From: CS1-C013 sp964353745
GTDB lineage: Archaea > Aenigmatarchaeota > Aenigmatarchaeia > Aenigmatarchaeales > Aenigmatarchaeaceae
Assembly: GCA_964353745.1 (NCBI GenBank)
Contig: CAYGWD010000018.1
Location: 1-21,031, forward strand
Reading direction: 5' to 3'
Length of the DNA stretch: 21,031 nt
Shown: positions 14,476-20,369 of the stretch, piece by piece
How positions within the stretch are numbered: the stretch's first letter is position 1
How the letters are laid out: every line of letters starts with the position of its first letter
Made by a program: the position numbers and the translations under genes
The notes under the pieces: model-generated
Databases searched by the model: none
What the model saw: only the letters and a program-made list of their open reading frames with translations
What the model was told of the DNA's origin: nothing

Positions 14476-15924
14476 ATGATTGATTATCAAAAAATAGGGT
14501 TCAAATGCGGAATAGAGATTCATAATCGATTAAATACAAAAACAAAGTTATTTTGTAAATGTAACCCAAGATTTTCTGAAACCAAGCCAACATCGTTAAT
14601 AAAAAGAAAATTAAGAGCTGTGGCAGGTGAATTAGGACAAGTGGACGTTGCTGCCTTGTACGAATATCTGAGAGACAGGACCTTCTTCTATCAATGTTAT
14701 CCGGAAGAAACTTGCATAATAGAAGCAGATGAGGAGCCGCCTCGTTCAATGAGCAAAGAGGCTTTGGAAGTTGTTTTGCAAGTAGCTTTGTTGCTAAAGG
14801 CAGAAATACCCGATGAGATTCACATTATGAGAAAGACTGTCGTGGACGGGTCTAATACATGTGCATTTCAAAGAACAGCCATTGTAGGTATGAATGGCGT
14901 GCTGAATACGTCTCAAGGTAAGGTAAGGATAAATAATATTTCTCTAGAAGAAGAGTCTGCTGGTATTGTCAAACAGGAAGAGAATGAGATCACGTATCGT
15001 TTAGACAGGTTAGGAATACCTTTGATAGAAATAGGAACAGCTCCTGACATTAAAAATCCTGAGCATGCAAAAGAAGTTGCTGAAAAACTAGGAATGTTGA
15101 TACGATCTACTGGAAAAAGCCAAAGAGGATTAGGTGTAACTAGACAAGACGTTAACATTTCCATTATCAAAGGAGCAAGAGTCGAGATAAAAGGTGTTCA
15201 AGAACTAGACATGATACCTTCTATAATCGATAACGAGATAAAGAGACAGCAAGAATTGATAGCAAAGGGAGAGAAACCAAAGGAAGAGACTCGCGTAGCC
15301 AAAGAGGACGGAACAACAGAATTCACTAGGCCGTTGCCAGGCGGGGAAAGACTTTATCCTGAGACCGACTTGGAGACAATAGTAATTGATAAGAAGTTCT
15401 TGTCTAAGATAAAAATACCAGAGACTTGGGAAGAGAAGTCAAAAAAGCTTTCAAAGGTCTTGCCCAAGGATATGATTAATCAAATTCTAAGGAGCGAGTA
15501 TCTAGACTTGTTTGAAAAGTTCTCAAAGAATAATGATCCGGTTTTAGTTGCAAGCGCATTCACCTCGACCATAAAGGACTTGAGACGCAGAGGGTTTGAG
15601 ACAGATATTTTAAGCGAAGAGCACTTTAATGAGTTATTCTCCTCTCTTGATAAAAAACTGATTTCAAAGGAAGCTATTCCAAATGTTCTAGAAATTATCT
15701 GCAAAGAAAAAATTTCTGTTAAAGAAGCTATAGGAAAAAGCGGTTTGAAAGCCCTAGACGAGAAACAACTTAAAGAGATAATAAGAAAGATTTTTGCTAA
15801 ATATCCTAACTTAGTTAAGGAAAAGAAAGTTTCTGCACTTATGGGAGAAGTGATGGCAAGTGCACGCGGCGCTGTTGATGGCAAGACTGTTTCTAAGGTT
15901 TTGAATGAGGAACTGAACAAATAA
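14476..15924 (+). CDS. gatE: Glutamyl-tRNA(Gln) amidotransferase subunit E (GatE), without the GAD insertion
   Basis: The 482-aa protein is GatE, not GatB: it has GIEIHNRLNTKTKLFCKC, TCIIEADEEPPRSMSKEALE, MRKTVVDGSNTCAFQRT, RLDRLGIPLIEIGTAPD and RPLPGGERLYPETD, followed by the helical and YqeY-like tail domains (about 325-482). GatE phosphorylates and amidates Glu-tRNA(Gln) using ammonia from GatD. Archaeal GatE is usually about 620-630 aa. Here the family's IxxEIxRQ block (about 250-258) runs almost directly into the EETR...DGTTEFTRPLPG block (from 270), so the AspRS-like (GAD) insertion of about 130-150 residues is missing. The frame is intact and flanking motifs are well kept, so this looks like a true domain loss. 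Its ATG follows the cupin stop without a gap. Confidence 0.95.
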   Translation: MIDYQKIGFKCGIEIHNRLNTKTKLFCKCNPRFSETKPTSLIKRKLRAVAGELGQVDVAALYEYLRDRTFFYQCYPEETCIIEADEEPPRSMSKEALEVVLQVALLLKAEIPDEIHIMRKTVVDGSNTCAFQRTAIVGMNGVLNTSQGKVRINNISLEEESAGIVKQEENEITYRLDRLGIPLIEIGTAPDIKNPEHAKEVAEKLGMLIRSTGKSQRGLGVTRQDVNISIIKGARVEIKGVQELDMIPSIIDNEIKRQQELIAKGEKPKEETRVAKEDGTTEFTRPLPGGERLYPETDLETIVIDKKFLSKIKIPETWEEKSKKLSKVLPKDMINQILRSEYLDLFEKFSKNNDPVLVASAFTSTIKDLRRRGFETDILSEEHFNELFSSLDKKLISKEAIPNVLEIICKEKISVKEAIGKSGLKALDEKQLKEIIRKIFAKYPNLVKEKKVSALMGEVMASARGAVDGKTVSKVLNEELNK

Positions 15925-15933
15925 TTTCATCAT

Positions 15934-15979
15934 GTTATATGAAAATAAGTCGATAACAACAATAAAATATTTTAAATTC
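15934..15979 (+). promoter_or_regulatory. Repeat element A plus TATA box, upstream of the DUF4382 lipoprotein
   Basis: GTTATATGAAAATAA (15934-15948) is followed by AACAAC (15955-15960) and TATTTTAAAT about 20 nt after the motif. The TATA-like part is about 27 nt before ATG 16001, so the mRNA is leaderless. Confidence 0.65.
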
Positions 15980-16000
15980 TAGTTATTCTATAATTATAGT

Positions 16001-16618
16001 ATGAAAAGTATCCTGTTAGTTGGATTAATAACAATAATATTGATTGCAGGTTGTGTTATTCCCTCCTTTGGAGGAGGAGTCTTACAAGTAAAAGTAACAG
16101 ACCAAGGAAACATTTCTAGCTTAGTCCTATCAATAAGCGAGGTAAAGGTTCATATAGCTGGAAATGAGACAGAAACAGAACAATCAGGAGGGCAAGAAAC
16201 AAACGAGACTGATGGTGGAGGATGGACAACAGTCGTTGGATCAAAAACAGTCGATTTGATACAGGTAAAAGGTGTTAATGATTTGTTAGGAGAAACCTCC
16301 CTTGACCCAGGCAAATATACTCAGGTAAGACTTTCAGTATCTAGTGCAACAGCAGTTATAGATGGTGTATCTCATACTTTAACAATTCCTAGCGGAACTT
16401 TAAAGTTCATACATCCTTTTGAAATAGAGAACAACAAAACAACCTCTCTGATAATAGATTTTGACGCTGATAATTCAATAGTAAAAGCTGGAGACAAATA
16501 CATCTTGAAACCGGTTGTAAGAATTTCAACAGAATTTGAGAAGAAAGAAAAAGGCGAAGCTGAGAGAATTAAGAACCAGCAAGCAACAGAAGCAAGAGCA
16601 AAAAGAAATAAACCATAG
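16001..16618 (+). CDS. DUF4382 lipoprotein
   Basis: The 205-aa product has a lipoprotein signal with lipobox LIAGC (14-18, Cys18 the lipidated residue). The mature part matches the DUF4382 pattern: GVLQVKVTDQGN, ISEVKVHIAG, GWTTVVGSKTVDLIQVKGVNDLLGE, LDPGKYTQVRLSVSSA, VPSG-like IPSGTLKF, and DFDADNSI...YILKPVVRI. This is a beta-sandwich found in many secreted prokaryotic proteins, with no known catalytic role. An acidic, Gly/Glu/Thr-rich loop (about 58-75) and a Lys/Glu-rich C-terminal helix are extra. It is the first gene in the island whose promoters share the GTTATATGAAAATAA element. Confidence 0.85.
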   Translation: MKSILLVGLITIILIAGCVIPSFGGGVLQVKVTDQGNISSLVLSISEVKVHIAGNETETEQSGGQETNETDGGGWTTVVGSKTVDLIQVKGVNDLLGETSLDPGKYTQVRLSVSSATAVIDGVSHTLTIPSGTLKFIHPFEIENNKTTSLIIDFDADNSIVKAGDKYILKPVVRISTEFEKKEKGEAERIKNQQATEARAKRNKP

Positions 16619-16626
16619 AAAACTGT

Positions 16627-16710
16627 CTTATATCAATATATCCTGAGAAAAATATAGTTTTTCTGGTCGTTATATGAAAATAACCGCAACAACATCTATA
16701 AGATATTTAT
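16627..16710 (+). promoter_or_regulatory. Repeat element B: CTTATATCAATATATCC module, hairpin, GTTATATGAAAATAA, TATA
   Basis: CTTATATCAATATATCC (16627-16643) contains the palindrome TTATAT-CA-ATATA(t). A 7-bp hairpin follows: AGAAAAA (16646-16652) pairs with TTTTTCT (16658-16664). Then come GTTATATGAAAATAA (16669-16683), AACAAC (16688-16693) and the TATA-like AGATATTTAT (16701-16710), 28 nt before ATG 16734. Confidence 0.65.
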
Positions 16711-16733
16711 TCTGATTTTTCTATATATTAGGT

Positions 16734-16982
16734 ATGAGAGATGAACTAAAAGTATCTCTAGTAACTGCGGTTTGTATTTTGGCACTTGCTATTATATCAA
16801 AAAATGTTCTTAATGTTCAACTTGATGTCACTACTCTATACGGGCCTGTGTGGGTTTATATGGTGTATATAATTACAAAGGACAGTGTCAAAAAATCGAA
16901 AATTTGTAGTAACCTTTTATTTTGGTCATTAGCAATAATTTTTGTAACACTAGCAATTTTGGCTCTTTATGCATTCTTTTGA
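16734..16982 (+). CDS. Small membrane protein, unknown
   Basis: The 82-aa product has two clear TM helices (about 7-24 and 60-81) and a moderately hydrophobic middle (about 34-46, YGPVWVYMVYII). A basic loop (TKDSVKKSK) sits between them, which puts it on the cytoplasmic side by the positive-inside rule. No family is recognised. The promoter with repeat element B and a TATA-like box about 28 nt upstream support it as a genuine leaderless gene. Confidence 0.65.
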   Translation: MRDELKVSLVTAVCILALAIISKNVLNVQLDVTTLYGPVWVYMVYIITKDSVKKSKICSNLLFWSLAIIFVTLAILALYAFF

Positions 16983-17002
16983 TTAAAATTAATTTTACAT
17001 GC

Positions 17003-17043
17003 GTTATATGAAAATAATCTAGTGAACATCTATATCATATTTA
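17003..17043 (+). promoter_or_regulatory. Repeat element C plus TATA box
   Basis: GTTATATGAAAATAA (17003-17017), preceded by TTTTACATGC, is followed 20 nt later by CTATATCATATTTA (17030-17043). The predicted start of transcription near 17066 leaves a leader of about 20 nt that holds GGTGAT (17077-17082). Confidence 0.65.
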
Positions 17044-17086
17044 TGCTAGAAACTCTAAATTAGAGATTAAATTATAGGTGATAAAA

Positions 17087-17269
17087 ATGAAATCAAAATA
17101 TAGGGTTCATCGATTCGATATTAATATGACAAGAGACCAGCTTAGATTACAGGAATTCCTGAACAATTTGGAGGGAGAAATAGTTTCAATTATACCAAAT
17201 ACTACTTGTGCAATGTTCGGGCATGGTGCTAAGGTAGACTTTCTTTTCATAGTGGAGAAGAAAAAATAA
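17087..17269 (+). CDS. 60-aa protein, DUF4177-like in appearance
   Basis: The start at ATG 17087 is set by GGTGAT (17077-17082) four nt upstream; the GTG inside that RBS is not used. The sequence has the flow of small DUF4177-type proteins: a first strand KYRVHRFDI, a helix TRDQLRLQEFLNNLEGE, then strands IVSIIPNT and KVDFLFIVEKKK, that is, a beta-alpha-beta-beta unit. No catalytic residues are known for that family, and the similarity is by eye. It lies in the small-gene island and shares the C promoter element. It is cytoplasmic, with no signal peptide. Confidence 0.65.
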   Translation: MKSKYRVHRFDINMTRDQLRLQEFLNNLEGEIVSIIPNTTCAMFGHGAKVDFLFIVEKKK

Positions 17270-17294
17270 CCCTAAATCTTGCATTTTTACATGC

Positions 17295-17349
17295 GTTATA
17301 TGAAAATAACCATGTGAAACAACTATATCATATTTAGAAGAGTTTAAAT
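17295..17349 (+). promoter_or_regulatory. Repeat element D plus TATA boxes
   Basis: GTTATATGAAAATAA (17295-17309), again preceded by TTTTTACATGC, is followed by AACAAC and CTATATCATATTTA (17323-17336). A second TATA-like TTTAAAT (17343-17349) is 26 nt before ATG 17372. Both boxes favour 17372 over 17348 as the start of the next gene. Confidence 0.6.
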
Positions 17350-17371
17350 GTTTTATCAACAAAATAAAAGT

Positions 17372-17542
17372 ATGTCGATTAACAATTCTGTTACTAGCGA
17401 AGAAGTTAAAAGAAGAGCAGAAACCCTTCTAAGAAGATGTGAAGAAGTTATGTATAGAGATGCTTCTGATTTTAATGCAATATTAGAAATATCAGCAGAC
17501 GCCTTAAGTCCATTTGTTAAATATTGTATTCCTAAATCTTAG
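17372..17542 (+). CDS. Small helical protein, 56 aa, unknown
   Basis: I choose ATG 17372 (MSINNSVTSEEVKRR) because an ATG at 17348 would sit on the TATA-like element. The product is largely helical: TSEEVKRRAETLLRRCEEVMYRDA, then FNAILEISADALSPFVKYC. It has two Cys and no TM segment. No family is recognised. The shared promoter element suggests co-regulation with its neighbours. Small size and low complexity leave some doubt that it is translated. Confidence 0.5.
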   Translation: MSINNSVTSEEVKRRAETLLRRCEEVMYRDASDFNAILEISADALSPFVKYCIPKS

Positions 17543-17556
17543 AGTATTTTCACCAA

Positions 17557-17610
17557 CTTATATCAATATAACCCGCGTAAAAATCGGTTACTTGGGTTAG
17601 ATGAAAATAA
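17557..17610 (+). promoter_or_regulatory. Repeat element E: CTTATATCAATATAACC module, hairpin, GTTAGATGAAAATAA
   Basis: CTTATATCAATATAACC (17557-17573) overlaps a hairpin: CCC (17572-17574) with GGG (17594-17596), and GTAA (17577-17580) with TTAC (17588-17591). GTTAGATGAAAATAA follows (17596-17610). Unlike A-D it lies between convergent genes and has no downstream plus-strand gene, so a pure promoter role does not explain it. Confidence 0.6.
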
Positions 17611-17636
17611 CCTAATATAACATCCGGATAGTCTGA

Positions 17637-18293
17637 TTATGCTCGTTTCTTTAACTTTCTTTTGTTTCGGATGTGAAGAACTAACATTATAACTAGGATA
17701 ATTGGAGCGATGATTAGTGCGAAGATGAAAAAAATTACGCTACCTATAATAAAAATATCTCCAACAATAGAAGGAGTAGAACCTCCGCAGTTAGCTGGTG
17801 TATGTCTGTATTCTATAGCATACTCTCCTAAAATTGTATCATCTAGACTGAGAACAAGGTTCTTAGAGCCAAAGTCGCTTATGTTTGGATAAAATTCGTT
17901 TAACTTCTGCAGGATGGTTTCTGCTGGGAATGTGTAGTATATTTTATTCTGCTGAATAATTTTAAGAGTATACAACTTATCTTCAAATAATTTGACGTCA
18001 CTAATTGCAACTTTAAATGTGGAATTATCATATTTCTCGTCTATAATCATAGTTCTGAACCATGAATAGTAACTACAATTTACTGCAGAACAAGAAGCAA
18101 AATAACGGCCATAAAAGAAGCTTTTGTTATAAATCATGCCACCATCGTCTAGAAAATTCATTATGTCAGAATTCTGTCTAAACTCATAGTTGTATAGAAA
18201 ATCCTGTGCGGACGTGCAAGCCGGAGTGGCTGAGACGATGTTAGAAATCAATGATATGGCCAATAATGCTAACAATACAGATTTGATTTCCAT
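17637..18293 (-). CDS. Secreted/membrane protein with C-terminal anchor, unknown
   Basis: The 218-aa product has an N-terminal signal peptide (about 1-22, VLLALLAISLISNIVSA), an ectodomain of about 150 residues with Cys25, Cys68, Cys73 and a later Cys in ANCGGST (possible disulfides), several N-x-S/T sequons, and one long hydrophobic segment (about 176-207, IVGDIFIIGSVIFFIFALIIAPIILVIMLVL) followed by a basic tail (RNKRKLKKRA). The topology is outside-in with a short cytoplasmic end. No family is recognised. The minus-strand promoter GTTATATTTAAGC (18325 to 18313) lies about 26 nt before ATG 18293, giving a leaderless mRNA. It is the only minus-strand gene of the small-gene island. Confidence 0.75.
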   Translation of the reverse strand: MEIKSVLLALLAISLISNIVSATPACTSAQDFLYNYEFRQNSDIMNFLDDGGMIYNKSFFYGRYFASCSAVNCSYYSWFRTMIIDEKYDNSTFKVAISDVKLFEDKLYTLKIIQQNKIYYTFPAETILQKLNEFYPNISDFGSKNLVLSLDDTILGEYAIEYRHTPANCGGSTPSIVGDIFIIGSVIFFIFALIIAPIILVIMLVLHIRNKRKLKKRA

Positions 18294-18592
18294 AATTATA
18301 ATTCAAAAATTTAGCTTAAATATAACATTTATTCTGTTAGGTCATAATTGATATTACTTTCTACTTATCTACGTATAACCTTGCGAAAAACGTTCTGACA
18401 GATTAACCAGAAGTTGACATCATGTACGTTATATGAAAATAAGGTCATACAAGTTACGAGTAATCTGAATAGAAAACACCTATAAAATTGGTCTGTTTTT
18501 GATTGGAAATTGATTGATTTTAATTGATTTTTATTGTAATTTTATCGTAATGTAAAGATAGCATTAAATCTGTACTGACTCAAATAACTTTT
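18294..18592. promoter_or_regulatory. 299-bp divergent spacer containing repeat element F
   Basis: This gene-free stretch holds the minus-strand TATA-like box (18313-18325), a diverged first half-module CTTATCTACGTATAACC (18364-18380), GTTATATGAAAATAA (18428-18442) preceded by ATCATGTAC, and the plus-strand TATA-like CATTAAATC (18562-18570) about 26 nt before ATG 18593. AT-rich direct repeats (TTGATT in three successive copies, about 18498-18530) precede the plus promoter. No RNA gene or ORF is evident. Confidence 0.55.
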
Positions 18593-19474
18593 ATGAAGAA
18601 AGCGATAATTATCGGGATGATTTTATTCAGTTTCATAATAAATTCTGCATTTGCTTCAGCATCTGTTTACGATGATTTCTCTACAGGACCTTTGGACACT
18701 TCTAAATGGACAGAATTTCCATACAATGATCCCAATATAGATGAACATTATGTAGATACAGTTGAGCAAGTTTATCATGCAGCACAACCAACTGTAGTTG
18801 GAAATAGACAAACCTTTCTTAAAATGAATCGATTAATGAATACAGGAGAAACCTTAGAATTTGATGCTATACTTGTAAATAGAATTGGCAACGCTCATAT
18901 GTGGATGTGGTTTGACGGGCAACCAGAAAATTGGACACATATTACACCATGTTCTACACCTAGTCCTGGTTGTGCTATGATAGGTTACTGGAATGGGGAG
19001 CACGATGTAGGCACCGCTTTGGGAAAATATCACATAAAGATTGTTTATGACGAAGGCCAGGCAAGCGTAACATTTACTAGACCTGACAATACAACAATAA
19101 CAGACATAATGGGTTTAACATCATCTCCTACTCATATGTTCGGTGTTTCGACTTTGACAGGACATAATGGAGAGATTCATTTTGACTATGATAACTTTGA
19201 AATTACAACAGAACAAGAACCAGAATGCAATTGCACAGAAATAAAAGAAAAAGTTTCAAATCTGGAAGAAGAAGTTGAAGATTTGAAAGATAGAGTTGAA
19301 ACACTTGAAGATAATCAGGGAAATGTTCCATCACACACTCATCCGATTTCAGACATAACAGGTCTTCAGATTGCACTGAACAATATAAACAGTATGATTC
19401 GAACTATTGTATGCAATTTATTACCATCAGGATTGCTTAAAGCAGCCAAGTTCGATACTACTTATTGCCAATAA
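18593..19474 (+). CDS. Secreted lectin-like protein with coiled coil and tail-fibre-like motif
   Basis: The 293-aa product has a signal peptide (MKKAIIIGMILFSFIINSAFASA), then a beta-rich domain that starts VYDDFSTGPLDTSKWTEF and ends IHFDYDNFEIT. This opening and close are typical of concanavalin A-like lectin/glucanase (LamG-like) jelly-roll domains; no glycosidase catalytic motif is obvious. From about 214 to 242 comes a heptad coiled coil (IKEKVSNLEEEVEDLKDRVETLED), then HTHPISDITGLQIALN (about 248-263), which resembles the HTH..xDITGLQ.AL motif of phage tail fibres and trimeric adhesins. A C-terminal helix with two Cys ends it. A trimeric, carbohydrate-binding surface fibre is a reasonable inference. 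A TATA-like box at 18562-18570 fits leaderless initiation. Confidence 0.75.
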   Translation: MKKAIIIGMILFSFIINSAFASASVYDDFSTGPLDTSKWTEFPYNDPNIDEHYVDTVEQVYHAAQPTVVGNRQTFLKMNRLMNTGETLEFDAILVNRIGNAHMWMWFDGQPENWTHITPCSTPSPGCAMIGYWNGEHDVGTALGKYHIKIVYDEGQASVTFTRPDNTTITDIMGLTSSPTHMFGVSTLTGHNGEIHFDYDNFEITTEQEPECNCTEIKEKVSNLEEEVEDLKDRVETLEDNQGNVPSHTHPISDITGLQIALNNINSMIRTIVCNLLPSGLLKAAKFDTTYCQ

Positions 19475-19616
19475 AATTCTTTTATTTTTAGTTTATTTTT
19501 CAACACCTCATTCACCTACAATACAACATAAACAACTATCATCATAATGAATGAGATTTCCAAGAGATTTGCCAATAAAAACTAAAGGATTTAAAATTTA
19601 CTGTCTTATATTGCTT
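19475..19616 (+). terminator. T-rich terminator and promoter spacer
   Basis: TTCTTTTATTTTTAG (about 19478-19492) and TTTATTTTTC follow the lectin-like gene and fit an archaeal oligo-T terminator. The TATA-like TTTAAAATTTA (19590-19600) near the end serves the gene at 19617. Confidence 0.45.
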
Positions 19617-20369
19617 ATGGAGAAAGAGAGCATATTATCTTACGGACTTGTTAATACGAGGAATACCGATGAGACCAACTATCGTTTCAGAAATTTGACT
19701 TCTTTGCCTGAAAGATTCAAAAATCCTGAAGGATGCAAAATAACATGCCTCACCTACAGGAGAGATGACGATACGGAGGAAGTTAGAAAAGGTCTTCAGC
19801 ATGAAATTTTTGAAATGGGATACAGGACCAAAGAAGAACTCGAAAAGAGTCGTATCAGATTTCAGGAAGAAATTCAAGAAAATAAACTCAAAAGCTGGTT
19901 AAACCCATTCGGTAAGGACAAGAGCAGGGACAAGAAGATAGCTGCCGGGGGTATAATCGCTGCGCACGTTCTACCATTTGTCACAATACCATCCGCTCTT
20001 TTTGTGGGCGACCCTGCCTCCACCACACTAGTCGCTTTGGGAGGATCGCTTGCATTTTCTGATATCATTATGGGATTCGTCAGAAGAGCTGACACTTCCA
20101 GAGAAAGGGAAAAAATGAAGAACATCGAAGAAAAATTCTCGAGCCAAGAGAACGAATATTTTTGCAAACTAAAAGAAATAGCCCCTAAAATAAGCGTTGA
20201 GAATGTTTTTGTAGAAGACGCTCACATGCTTGTCGAAAACATGAAAACTTTTAATTTAGTAGAACTCAAAAGCTGGTGGGGAACATCAAAAATAGAAAAG
20301 GATTATAATCTAGTTAACGCTGAGTTAAACAAAATTTATAAAGACTACATTTCCCAACCTAAGACATAG
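19617..20369 (+). CDS. Unknown protein with two central TM helices
   Basis: I choose ATG 19617 (MEKESILSYGLVN) because a TATA-like TTTAAAATTTA is about 23 nt upstream; an in-frame ATG at 19551 would add 22 residues lying over that promoter. The 250-aa product has a charged N-terminal domain (about 1-110) that ends in a helix (TKEELEKSRIRFQEEIQENKLKSWL), two hydrophobic helices (about 109-127 and 134-152), and a charged, helical C-terminal domain. Both ends would be on the same, probably cytoplasmic, side. No family is recognised. Its stop abuts that of the convergent S-layer-like gene with no spacer. Confidence 0.7.
   Translation: MEKESILSYGLVNTRNTDETNYRFRNLTSLPERFKNPEGCKITCLTYRRDDDTEEVRKGLQHEIFEMGYRTKEELEKSRIRFQEEIQENKLKSWLNPFGKDKSRDKKIAAGGIIAAHVLPFVTIPSALFVGDPASTTLVALGGSLAFSDIIMGFVRRADTSREREKMKNIEEKFSSQENEYFCKLKEIAPKISVENVFVEDAHMLVENMKTFNLVELKSWWGTSKIEKDYNLVNAELNKIYKDYISQPKT

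Noticed and set aside
15480..15920. 146-codon minus-strand frame inside gatE
   Set aside because: Antisense shadow of the conserved GatE tail domain; Ser/Leu/Phe-rich with no motifs.
14476..15924. GatB instead of GatE because of the short length
   Set aside because: Sequence blocks (CKC near the start, EADEEPP, MRKTVVDGSNT, RLDRLGIPLIEI) are those of GatE, and the gene is in an operon with gatD.
17348..17371. Earlier ATG for the 56-aa gene
   Set aside because: It lies on the TATA-like TTTAAAT and too close to the upstream ATATTTA box to be transcribed with a leader; 17372 fits the promoter spacing.
15934..18442. CRISPR-like array from the repeated 15-mer
   Set aside because: Copies are hundreds of bases apart with genes between, the spacing is irregular, and no cas gene is present.
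15934..18442. Box C/D sRNA reading of the repeat (ATGAAAA as box C)
   Set aside because: The motif lacks the RUGAUGA consensus and no CUGA box D is at the usual distance in most copies.
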